Under the pieces are notes generated by a model. The model was not told the origin of the DNA and did not search any database. It was given only the letters and a program-made list of their open reading frames with translations. A stretch of 64,000 nt of DNA from CAYSWV01 sp964434865 (lineage in GTDB: Bacteria; Cyanobacteriota; Cyanobacteriia; Thermostichales; Thermostichaceae), in the NCBI GenBank assembly GCA_964434865.1, contig CAYSWV010000007.1:71365-135364 (forward strand). The letters are read 5' to 3'. A program made the position numbers and the translations under genes. Shown here in pieces: positions 43,755-51,170 of the stretch (positions are counted from its first letter, which is position 1; every line of letters starts with the position of its first letter).

Positions 43755-43928
43755 AATCACGGCTTTAGCCAGAAAAAACACCAGGAGTCATCCTAAGTCA
43801 GGCGGCTCAATAAGTAAATACTCTGGCAAAGCTATTCCACTTATTTCACAGTAAGGGCAACGCTAGATCTAGGCTGGGATGGATCAAAATTGGGCACGAG
43901 ACAACATTTGGTATCAGAAAATGGTATA

Positions 43929-43997
43929 AGAAAACCGCCTGACTACACGCCTAGGCGGATGTTGGTGTGAGGAGTGAACGGAAACTTGCGTTCCCGC
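43929..43997 (-). ncRNA. yfr1: Yfr1 small regulatory RNA
   Basis: The minus strand at 43964-43975 reads ACTCCTCACACC, the ultraconserved unpaired motif of the cyanobacterial sRNA Yfr1. It is flanked as in Yfr1: a 5' hairpin with GAACG/CGTTC arms (43977-43992) and a 3' hairpin with CCGCCT/AGGCGG arms followed by TTTT. Total length is about 67-69 nt, within the known size range. Yfr1 represses porin-type outer-membrane mRNAs with Hfq-independent pairing in marine picocyanobacteria. Ends are estimated from the promoter and terminator. In other cyanobacteria Yfr1 often lies near guaB and trxA; neither is here. Confidence 0.85.
43931..43958 (-). terminator. Intrinsic terminator forming the 3' hairpin of Yfr1
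   Basis: On the minus strand CCGCCT (43958-43953) pairs with AGGCGG (43940-43935) across a 12-base loop and is followed by TTTT (43934-43931). Confidence 0.8.
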
Positions 43998-44004
43998 TAT
44001 TACT

Positions 44005-44034
44005 ATCATAGTAGACACAAAGGCTTGACGACAA
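44005..44034 (-). promoter_or_regulatory. Promoter of Yfr1
   Basis: On the minus strand a TATGAT -10 box (44010-44005) lies seven bases before the predicted RNA start, and TTGTCG (44034-44029) lies 18 bp upstream as a -35 box. Confidence 0.65.
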
Positions 44035-44449
44035 AAGTAAAACCATAAAGGTGTAGGCTTTTGTTGACTTTTGGCAGCAAAATGGGAGAGATAACTGGGA
44101 GAGCAACGATCGTCTGAGTGACCGTCTGCCCGGACCTACCAACGTTTAGTCCTCACTCAACCTGAATTAATTGTAGTCAATTTTTTCTAGATCATTATAT
44201 TAAGCACTCTGGGTCCATTGGCAATCGTTACGCACCCAACTCTACAGTCCTAGCTAAAAAATCCTGCTAAGGTGTATTGATCTGACCAATCCAACAGACT
44301 ATAAGTTTAGTCATCCTATCTAATCTTTAACGTAAGCTTAGTCTGAAGCTAAATTGAACAGAGTCTAGATCTGAAGAGAGTATTGTGGATTAGGGTTTAA
44401 TGCAATTCCTAGAACTAAACTAGAATTGGTGTAGTAGAAGGATTAGAGT
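44035..44449. other. Intergenic region of 415 bp, nothing recognised
   Basis: AT-rich DNA between the Yfr1 promoter and the membrane-protein gene at 44450. A short minus-strand frame (63 codons) overlapping Yfr1 extends into it but has no support. I see no further RNA motif or strong hairpin. Confidence 0.45.
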
Positions 44450-44878
44450 ATGGATCGTCCTGGAAGTGTAACAGCTGTTGCTATTATCCAACTTGTATTT
44501 GGTGTGATTGGTGCCTTATTTAGTTTACTGGGTATCTTGGGTGGTGCCTTGTTTGGCAGCGCTTTGAGCAATGTCAGCGAACATGCCGAAGATCCTCAAG
44601 CCGCGGCAGCCTTTGCAGCTATTGGAGGCGGAGTGATCCTGGTATTATCTGTGATTGGCTTGCTAACCAGTGCCCTTTCAATTCTTTTTAGTATAGGGCT
44701 ACTGCAACTAAAAACATGGGGGTGGATTGGGTCCCTAATTATTCAAGGTATTGGTCTTCTATCCAATTTGGCTCAAGTTGTGGGAGGTAATTTCCTCTCT
44801 GCCATTGGATTGATAGTCGGAGGGGTGATTATCTTTATCTTGCTGCAACCTACTGCCAAACGAGCCTTTGAAATGTAG
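44450..44878 (+). CDS. Four-helix membrane protein, unknown
   Basis: This is a 142-residue protein with about four membrane helices, rich in G, I and L. It starts M-D-R-P-G-S-V-T-A-V-A-I-I-Q-L, a beginning I associate with small uncharacterised bacterial membrane proteins. The loop between helices 1 and 2 is acidic (S-E-H-A-E-D-P-Q-A). There are no catalytic residues. It converges on the MoxR gene with three bases between stops. Confidence 0.7.
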   Translation: MDRPGSVTAVAIIQLVFGVIGALFSLLGILGGALFGSALSNVSEHAEDPQAAAAFAAIGGGVILVLSVIGLLTSALSILFSIGLLQLKTWGWIGSLIIQGIGLLSNLAQVVGGNFLSAIGLIVGGVIIFILLQPTAKRAFEM

Positions 44879-44881
44879 GTC

Positions 44882-45838
44882 TCATCGAGGTACAGCAACC
44901 TCTGATAGTAACCCTGAGATCACGGTGTCAGTCTCAAGACCATCGAGCTGCGCATCTGGACGTAGAATCAGCCGATGTCGCAGTAAAGCTGGTGCTACCG
45001 ATTTAACGTCATCAGGCGTGACAAATTCGCGTCTATTAATCCAGGCCTGAGCTTTGCTAGCCTTCAACCAAGCGACGGCTGATCGGGGAGAGGCCCCTAG
45101 AGCAATATCAGGATGCTGACGAGATCGATGCACCAGATCCAACAGATACTGTAAGAGAGTAGCTTCGACACGGATACCCTGGATGGCTTGGCGGGCAGTT
45201 AGAATTTGCTCAACCGCTACCAGAGGATCCGTAGGAGTCCGCGAGAAGGTTTTAGGTTCAAATCCAGCTTGACTATTGAGGAGCATTTGCATTTCAGCTT
45301 TAGCTTCGGGATAATTGACTACAACTTTAAATAAAAATCGGTCGAGTTGGGCTTCAGGAAGCGGATAAGTACCTTCAAACTCTAACGAATTTTGCGTTGC
45401 GACTACCCAAAAAAGCTCAGGTAATTCTAGCCGTTGGCCATCTAGGGTAACTTGCTGTTCCTCCATAGCTTCTAGCAAGGCTGACTGAGTTTTGGGTGGG
45501 GTCCGATTAATTTCATCAGCTAGAAGAACTTCGGTAAAAACTGGCCCTTTTTGTAACGTAAAGTTCTTTGAATTTAAATCAAAAATACGAGTTCCTAAAA
45601 TATCAGCAGGTAGGACATCAGGGGTTAATTGGATCCGCCGAAATTCAGCGTGAATCAGTTTGGCCATTGCTTTAACTAGAAGTGTTTTCCCTGTGCCAGG
45701 TACCCCCTCTAAGATGACATGACCTCCGACCAAAAGCGATATCAATAGTTCATTAACAACCTGCGTCTGACCCACGATGACCTGTTGCAAAGCTTGACGG
45801 AGATTGTCGAACAGATCGGGAGTTGTAGCGCTTATCAT
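44882..45838 (-). CDS. MoxR-family AAA+ ATPase
   Basis: This is a 318-residue ATPase. Walker A is G-V-P-G-T-G-K-T-L-L, Walker B is V-L-L-A-D-E-I-N-R, with S-A-L-L-E-A-M-E-E, sensor 1 V-V-A-T-Q-N-S and F-E-G-T-Y-P-L-P-E-A-Q-L-D-R-F. MoxR ATPases act as chaperones for assembly of metal or von Willebrand A-domain complexes. The usual partner genes (DUF58, VWA) are not adjacent, so it appears alone in this window. Confidence 0.92.
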   Translation of the reverse strand: MISATTPDLFDNLRQALQQVIVGQTQVVNELLISLLVGGHVILEGVPGTGKTLLVKAMAKLIHAEFRRIQLTPDVLPADILGTRIFDLNSKNFTLQKGPVFTEVLLADEINRTPPKTQSALLEAMEEQQVTLDGQRLELPELFWVVATQNSLEFEGTYPLPEAQLDRFLFKVVVNYPEAKAEMQMLLNSQAGFEPKTFSRTPTDPLVAVEQILTARQAIQGIRVEATLLQYLLDLVHRSRQHPDIALGASPRSAVAWLKASKAQAWINRREFVTPDDVKSVAPALLRHRLILRPDAQLDGLETDTVISGLLSEVAVPR

Positions 45839-46266
45839 GAAGACTTAAGTTAGATCAACAGTATTTCGTTTATAGTACCAGTGATTCAGGTCAATCAAGC
45901 TCGTCCCGATTTAATATCTTCAAACTTTGATCCTACTGTGATCGGGCCAGAGGCTGATGTAACCAATAGGATACCAAGTCGATGTGATCACAAAAAAGTT
46001 GGTAGGTTAAGGGGTATACGTGACAATGGAATCCAAAATACTCTACAATCTGCTCGATTGCCGTAAGCTTTCGGCCACCTAAGATTATGGAACAACGGGA
46101 TCCTATCAAGCTCGTTTTTTTGAAATACTCTTAGTTGAATTAAGGGCCTTAACGGGGTCTAGTTGTCTACACTTCAAGCTGAGGTTGCTTGGCATGCTGA
46201 AGTGATCTGGCAAGCTCGGCATGGCCATCATTAGAAATGAGAGTGCTAAATAGTTTGAGGTGAGTT
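45839..46266. other. Intergenic region of 428 bp between divergent genes
   Basis: A frame of 61 codons (45881-46066, GTG start) is open but has no ribosome site and no recognisable content. I do not call it. Promoters for the MoxR gene and the lipoprotein should lie here. No repeats or terminators were noticed. Confidence 0.5.
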
Positions 46267-48243
46267 ATGGTCCCCATTCATCGATCAATACGAGCGATTG
46301 CTTCAACTACTTTGTTGATAATTCTCGTCGGGTGGCTTCAGTCTTGTAGTTCAGATCACTCTGTAACCGCCCTCCCCCCTGCCGCCTCATCAGAGTCAAC
46401 TGCTCTCCCTATGACCTCACTTCAAGGAACTGTAGTGGAAGGTCAAGTGACCTTTGCCCAAGCTATCGGTGGCACTTATGCAACTAGTCTACGTTTAGAT
46501 GTTAAATCGGAAGTAGCCCCTTCAACCCTTTCATTAGGGGACACTCAATTTTTGAAAATGTCTCAGTTAGTGGTACCTGGCTTTACCTCTTATACGGTGT
46601 CATTGACTGATGCCTTAGATCAGATACCCTCCCTCACGCAATTTCCGGTTGATCTAGCGGATGGCACGGTCATCCAAGTTGATACATTAAGCACCTCTGC
46701 CCAAACTAGCTTCATTTACCAATCTAACCCTACCGAGGTGGGGCCTGTCGATGTAGCTATTTTACTGGCTACCTTGCAATCTGATCCCAGCACAGCTGAA
46801 GCTATTGCAGCGCGAGCCAATGACCTATTGGATGCCGATATTGTGACAGCAGATAGCCTAGATCCGATTCCCGATGAAACGAATTCCAACTTTGTAGAGG
46901 CTGGTGAGGGTCTTTTAAATATCTTTGATGTGGCTGCGATTCTGGCTCGCATTCAAGTCGGGACTGACCTAACTGCTCTGGCAACACGGATCAATGAATT
47001 ATTGGATACGGATTCGGTCCAGGCTAGCAACATTCGGATGGTTCCTGGCTCTGGAATGGCAACACCCAGCCCTAGTCCGATGATCAGCCCAAGTCCTAGC
47101 CCCATGATCAGTCCGAGTCCCAGTCCGATGATCAGTCCCAGCCCAAGTCCTGCACCTGATCCCCAAGCTTTTTGCCAACGTATTGGTGATCCTAGCTCTG
47201 TTGTATTAGAGCAAGAGTACTGGCGTGAGGGGCGAAAGTATACTTGGATGGATCAAGAACGAAAGGTATGGGTTGCTGATGTGGATCCGGTCACTGCCCA
47301 ATTAAGTCCTGCGGATGGTCGAGGTCTCTTTGTTGGCCAAGGGGGTAAATCGGTACCCACACCTTATGGTCAAGTGAATGCTGTTGAATTTTTGGTTAGT
47401 TCTGAAGGGGCTACGGTCTACTTTGAAGGTCGAGATACTGAGGGTACTCCTCAAGTATTTAGAACGAAAATCACCGATCCGAATCCTGAAGCTGAACAGG
47501 TCACAGCTGGCCCCAATCCTAGTGCTATGGGATCTACAACTCGAGATTTAACTGATCAACCAGGGGCTTTCTTCTACTACAACGACTACCTCAATATCTT
47601 CACACCCATTGGCGTTTTTTATCAGGAAGAAACTAGCTCAACGCCAACTCAGTTAGATCCTGACATTGCTGAATCTGGTCCTATTTCAACATGGGTTCCT
47701 GGAGAAATGGCGATTGCTGTGCCTCAGTTGCTGTTATTTGGCAGACAGGTAGCTAAATTTGATATTCGGAGCCAGACGACATCGGTTTTAACGCTTGATC
47801 CTACGAATAAGATTGATCCTCTCTTTATTAACGCCGCTGAGTTTGGAGGTGAGCAAATCTTTGTGGCTCAGATTGGATCAACCAACGAAACTAGGGTATA
47901 TCGTGAGCAAGATAACGGCCTTTGGACCAGTGTGCAATCCTTTATGTTGGGTGATGGGCTTTCCTTTATTGAGCCTAGAGAGCCTTTTAATTACCGAGGG
48001 GGCACCTATTTCTTTACAGTTGTTTCAACCAGCTTAAACCCAGCTAATAACGGAGTCTGGCTCACTAAAATTGATGGATCGATTAACACCAAGGTGATTG
48101 ATAACTCTGGGTTGCGCCAGTTGTTTGACCCTGAATACTTTATTACTAGCACTGATGAACTGTATGTGATTACGATTGATCAAAACTTATTTGATCCCTT
48201 GGCAAGTACTGATAACCTACAACTTTGTCGAGTCACCCTGTAA
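46267..48243 (+). CDS. Large lipoprotein with dockerin-like repeats and Pro/Ser linker
   Basis: This is a 658-residue protein. A signal peptide ends in the lipobox L-Q-S-C (C27). Residues 50-140 look like a beta-sandwich. Two related helical units follow (about 157-195 and 217-250; L-L-D-A-D/L-L-D-T-D, with G-L-L-N-I-F-D-V-A-A-I-L-A-R-I in the second). That segment resembles the second half of a dockerin module, though the calcium loop is degenerate. A linker (about 268-297) repeats S-P-S-P-M-I three times. The C-terminal 350 residues look like a beta-propeller of unknown type. It is probably a surface or periplasmic binding protein. Function unknown. Confidence 0.75.
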   Translation: MVPIHRSIRAIASTTLLIILVGWLQSCSSDHSVTALPPAASSESTALPMTSLQGTVVEGQVTFAQAIGGTYATSLRLDVKSEVAPSTLSLGDTQFLKMSQLVVPGFTSYTVSLTDALDQIPSLTQFPVDLADGTVIQVDTLSTSAQTSFIYQSNPTEVGPVDVAILLATLQSDPSTAEAIAARANDLLDADIVTADSLDPIPDETNSNFVEAGEGLLNIFDVAAILARIQVGTDLTALATRINELLDTDSVQASNIRMVPGSGMATPSPSPMISPSPSPMISPSPSPMISPSPSPAPDPQAFCQRIGDPSSVVLEQEYWREGRKYTWMDQERKVWVADVDPVTAQLSPADGRGLFVGQGGKSVPTPYGQVNAVEFLVSSEGATVYFEGRDTEGTPQVFRTKITDPNPEAEQVTAGPNPSAMGSTTRDLTDQPGAFFYYNDYLNIFTPIGVFYQEETSSTPTQLDPDIAESGPISTWVPGEMAIAVPQLLLFGRQVAKFDIRSQTTSVLTLDPTNKIDPLFINAAEFGGEQIFVAQIGSTNETRVYREQDNGLWTSVQSFMLGDGLSFIEPREPFNYRGGTYFFTVVSTSLNPANNGVWLTKIDGSINTKVIDNSGLRQLFDPEYFITSTDELYVITIDQNLFDPLASTDNLQLCRVTL

Positions 48244-48253
48244 CGAAACCCAC

Positions 48254-49207
48254 TCAGACGGTCTTTAACAGAGCACCCAGCTTTACACGATTGCCATTAG
48301 CAAAGTCCCATCCAGTTTGCACTTTCTTACCAGCCATCTGTACCTCAGTGATCAATAATGGCCCTGATCCAGTTTGCACCCAAAACCCGATGGGTTTGGA
48401 CAGGTGGAAGATAGTGCCGGGCTGGGATCCTGCCATCACAGGAAGATCTTGATCTGAAATAGGGGTAGAGCGAATAATCTTTAATCGCTGACCTTCGTAG
48501 TAAGTGAAGCATTGAGGTGAAAAAGCTCGAATTTGGTTATGGAGATCTTGAGCTGAGCCGGTCCAATCCAGACTAAAATTAGCTTTGGTTAGAAGGGGGG
48601 CATATGTGGCTAAAGAGTCATCTTGCGGTAAGGGAGTAAGAGCCTTGGCCTCAAGTTTCAGTAAGGTTTCCACCAGTAAGTTGGCTCCTAGAGGCGCTAA
48701 AGTGTCGGCTAATTCACTAAAGGTTTGATCAGGTAAAATAGGAACGCTAGATTTGAGGAGCATATCTCCTGTATCCATGCCTTCGTTCATCAGCATCGTG
48801 GTAATGCCTGTTTCAAGTTCACCCTTCGCGATAGCCCACTGGATCGGCGCAGCTCCCCGATAAGCAGGTAGTAATGAGCCATGAACATTGATACAGCCCA
48901 AACGCGGCATCACTAAAACTCTAGGAGGCAAGATCTGGCCATAGGCTACAACCACAAAGGCATCAGCCTGCAAAGCTTCTAGGGTAGCTAATGTTTCTTC
49001 AGAACGTCGTAGTCGTTCGGGTTGCCAGATAGGCAGTTTAGCCTGTTGTGCAATAACCTTAACAGGAGGTGCCATTAGCTTTTGGCCCCGACCCTGAGGC
49101 CGATCAGGCTGGGAAACCACACCCAGTACATTAAATTCAGGTTGCTCTAGCAGCTGCTGCAAAGTAGGAACGGCAAAAAGGGGAGTGCCAAAAAAAACAA
49201 TTCGCAT
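48254..49207 (-). CDS. fmt: Methionyl-tRNA formyltransferase
   Basis: This is a 317-residue enzyme that formylates initiator Met-tRNA using 10-formyl-THF. It has F-F-G-T-P-L-F-A-V-P at the start, V-V-A-Y-G-Q-I-L-P, the catalytic N-V-H-G-S-L-L-P-A-Y-R-G-A-A-P-I-Q and G-M-D-T-G-D, plus a C-terminal beta-barrel domain. It is convergent with the lipoprotein gene and apparently without def next to it. Confidence 0.95.
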   Translation of the reverse strand: MRIVFFGTPLFAVPTLQQLLEQPEFNVLGVVSQPDRPQGRGQKLMAPPVKVIAQQAKLPIWQPERLRRSEETLATLEALQADAFVVVAYGQILPPRVLVMPRLGCINVHGSLLPAYRGAAPIQWAIAKGELETGITTMLMNEGMDTGDMLLKSSVPILPDQTFSELADTLAPLGANLLVETLLKLEAKALTPLPQDDSLATYAPLLTKANFSLDWTGSAQDLHNQIRAFSPQCFTYYEGQRLKIIRSTPISDQDLPVMAGSQPGTIFHLSKPIGFWVQTGSGPLLITEVQMAGKKVQTGWDFANGNRVKLGALLKTV

Positions 49208-49473
49208 AGCTAACAGATTTAGATAAGGGTTTCCTATTCAGCAGCTTCATAACCCTATAGACTCACTGATCCATAGCTTCACAGACACTTAAAATACTCA
49301 AGCACAAAAATAAAATGTGAGCATTGGCATGTCTTCAAAATGATTCGAAAAGTGAGAGGTACCCCTGGCAGTTACTAGCAGTCTACATAGCTTGATCTAC
49401 TCTAAGCTGCCGTCTAACCTGTTAAAGGCTAGAACATGTAAAGTGGTTTTTTTAATGAAATGAAATCAAATCA

Positions 49474-49502
49474 AAGGGATCTTGAACTAACTGAGATCCC
49501 TT
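49474..49502 (-). terminator. Rho-independent-like terminator after the GRP/NRP-repeat gene
   Basis: AAGGGATCT (49474-49482) pairs with AGATCCCTT (49494-49502) across an 11-base loop. On the minus strand the hairpin lies eight bases after the stop at 49510 and is followed by a T-rich stretch. The remaining DNA down to fmt (49208-49473) shows nothing else. Confidence 0.7.
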
Positions 49503-49509
49503 AGGCCTT

Positions 49510-49881
49510 TTAGATATAGCCCATTAAATCAGAATCACCCAAATCATTTGAAGCAACCGGTCGATTGCCCATAATCGTGTCAGTGATGTGTCCTTTCAAA
49601 TTGCTAGCAAAGATAGGACGACCCGGAAACACACTAGAGTCAGCCACAGTTAAATCTGAAACAAAAACAGGGCGATTACCAGGCAAACTGTATTTGTTTG
49701 AGATCCGTAGATAGCTAGGCTCAATGGGACGGCCATTAGGGAGTGAGGGTCTAGCTAGATTTGCAGGAGTCTCGAGCTTGATTTGCAAAGCTTGCCCTGC
49801 TGATTTGGTGGAGGGAGTGGGGGCTTTCGGAGATTGCGATTTGTCGTCTTGAGTGTTGGCAGTTGCAGTTTCGGTGGCCAT
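49510..49881 (-). CDS. GRP/NRP-repeat protein, uncharacterised cyanobacterial family
   Basis: This is a 123-residue protein. After about 45 Thr/Ser/Lys/Pro-rich residues come four repeats whose arginines lie at 51, 70, 88 and 107, each reading G-R/N-R-P-I/V then two residues, S-x-L. The last unit, M-G-N-R-P-V-A-S-N-D-L, and the end L-M-G-Y-I match a motif I recall at the C-terminus of many small cyanobacterial proteins, none with a known function. There is no signal peptide, membrane segment or cysteine. GGAGA lies before ATG 49881, and a good terminator follows, so it is a well-defined single-gene unit. Confidence 0.75.
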   Translation of the reverse strand: MATETATANTQDDKSQSPKAPTPSTKSAGQALQIKLETPANLARPSLPNGRPIEPSYLRISNKYSLPGNRPVFVSDLTVADSSVFPGRPIFASNLKGHITDTIMGNRPVASNDLGDSDLMGYI

Positions 49882-50038
49882 GTGGGATCTCCAAGTAAAA
49901 ACACTGTTCTACAGATACTGTTGCAATTCTATACCTAACAGCCCTTAGTGTATGGGCAAGTCACAAGGTTTCTACATTTATTATAAAGGATACGGGGTGA
50001 TCAAACCTGATGGATCTATGAGTTACCCCTTGCGGGTG

Positions 50039-50686
50039 TTATACAACACGACCATCGGCAAGTTGGACTTGAATGCCATGACTAACCTCAGCCTCCGCTG
50101 CTTGAAGTAACTTTAGGCCAATATGTCGAAGCTGTAGTAGTGTTCGATCTTCGTTGGCAGGATCAATGCACATCATATTGAGCTGATAGGCTGCTTTCAT
50201 CTCATCATCACCGATAGCGCCTTTAATCTCCTGCTGCTGCTCAGGGGTGATCTCTCGGTAAAGAAGTTCGACTGTAATCAACACACGCGCATAATCTGGA
50301 ATAGCAGTTGCTAGACGAGTCAGATGATGATGAGCTGCTTGTTTGCTTAAATTAGGATCATACCCCACTGATTGAAGTGCTTGATCAAGCTTTACGCCTT
50401 GGATAATCCGGTTAAGACACCAACAAAAGAGCTTACAGTCAGGATCTGTATTGCCTGCAATGGGACGAGCAAACGGCGTTGTTGCTGACAGCCTCAGTTT
50501 GAGAAAAGCACGAGCCCATTCAATTTCAGATGCTTCATCTTTGCCATAGAGCCAGCCCCAGGCACTGGCTTGCACGGGCCAATCAAATGGGAGCCAAGGG
50601 TCGGTTTGCAGATGATAGGCTGGCTTAGGAGATCCGATGTGGTCTAGAGCTAGCACTCGGTTACTTATTTCGGTAATTCTCTCCAT
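50039..50686 (-). CDS. Hypothetical soluble protein
   Basis: This is a 215-residue, mostly helical protein without signal peptide or membrane segment. I do not recognise it. Visible features are an aromatic N-terminal stretch (W-L-P-F-D-W-P-V-Q-A-S-A-W-G-W-L-Y-G), a C-K-L-F-C-W-C cluster and a basic-hydrophobic helix H-H-H-L-T-R-L. I chose ATG 50686 because AGGA lies just upstream. A TTG at 50719 is rejected. Codon use and length support a real gene. Confidence 0.7.
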   Translation of the reverse strand: MERITEISNRVLALDHIGSPKPAYHLQTDPWLPFDWPVQASAWGWLYGKDEASEIEWARAFLKLRLSATTPFARPIAGNTDPDCKLFCWCLNRIIQGVKLDQALQSVGYDPNLSKQAAHHHLTRLATAIPDYARVLITVELLYREITPEQQQEIKGAIGDDEMKAAYQLNMMCIDPANEDRTLLQLRHIGLKLLQAAEAEVSHGIQVQLADGRVV

Positions 50687-50905
50687 ATTGTCCTGCAGAT
50701 GATGGAAAATGTCCTGCAAACTATAAAATATTTCAAATCAATCTTGAAAGCCGTTGAGATGACAAGTTGATCGGGTCAATTCGAAGGTCAGTTTAGCTTT
50801 CATTAAAAGGTAGCTGTCAAGCCACGGGTTGACCTGACAACCAGTATCAAGCATGAGAGGGTGCCAATCAATGACTAAAGCCTGACTACTTTGATAAATT
50901 GACCC

Positions 50906-51022
50906 CTATTCCATATCCCGACGATTAGGGTTCCGTGCTGGGTCATTGCTCAAAAATCCAAAGACAAATAAGCTGACAAAGAAAATAACCACAATGTAAA
51001 CCACAATTTTGAGAGCCAACAT
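50906..51022 (-). CDS. psbI: Photosystem II reaction-centre protein PsbI
   Basis: This is a 38-residue single-span thylakoid protein. It begins M-L-A-L-K-I-V-V-Y-I-V-V and ends F-L-S-N-D-P-A-R-N-P-N-R-R-D-M-E, which is the PsbI sequence with few changes (family ending D-P-T-R-N-P-G-R-K-D). PsbI is a subunit of the D1/D2 reaction-centre complex and helps stabilise early assembly intermediates. AGGTGG lies about eight bases before ATG 51022. It is a single gene, between the hypothetical gene and the giant CheA. Confidence 0.93.
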   Translation of the reverse strand: MLALKIVVYIVVIFFVSLFVFGFLSNDPARNPNRRDME

Positions 51023-51170
51023 GGTAAAACCCACCTGAATACTAATGTTAACAAGGAGTAACGTTAACCTCCCTGAATCCCAGATCAGTGTCTAGTCAGA
51101 TCAGTTAAGGAAGTTAAGCGATATGAAGACTTCCTTATTTTATCGTGTCAAGTCTCATCCTGAGATCGTC

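Noticed and set aside
43951..44142. 63-codon minus-strand reading frame
   Set aside because: It overlaps the Yfr1 RNA and its promoter, has low-complexity L/S content and no ribosome site.
45881..46066. 61-codon plus-strand frame in the MoxR-lipoprotein interval
   Set aside because: GTG start without ribosome site and no recognisable sequence.
49510..49881. Bacteriocin/RiPP precursor
   Set aside because: Repeats suggest multiple cores, but there is no leader-cleavage motif, no Cys/Ser-rich core and no maturation or export gene next to it. Kept only as an open family.
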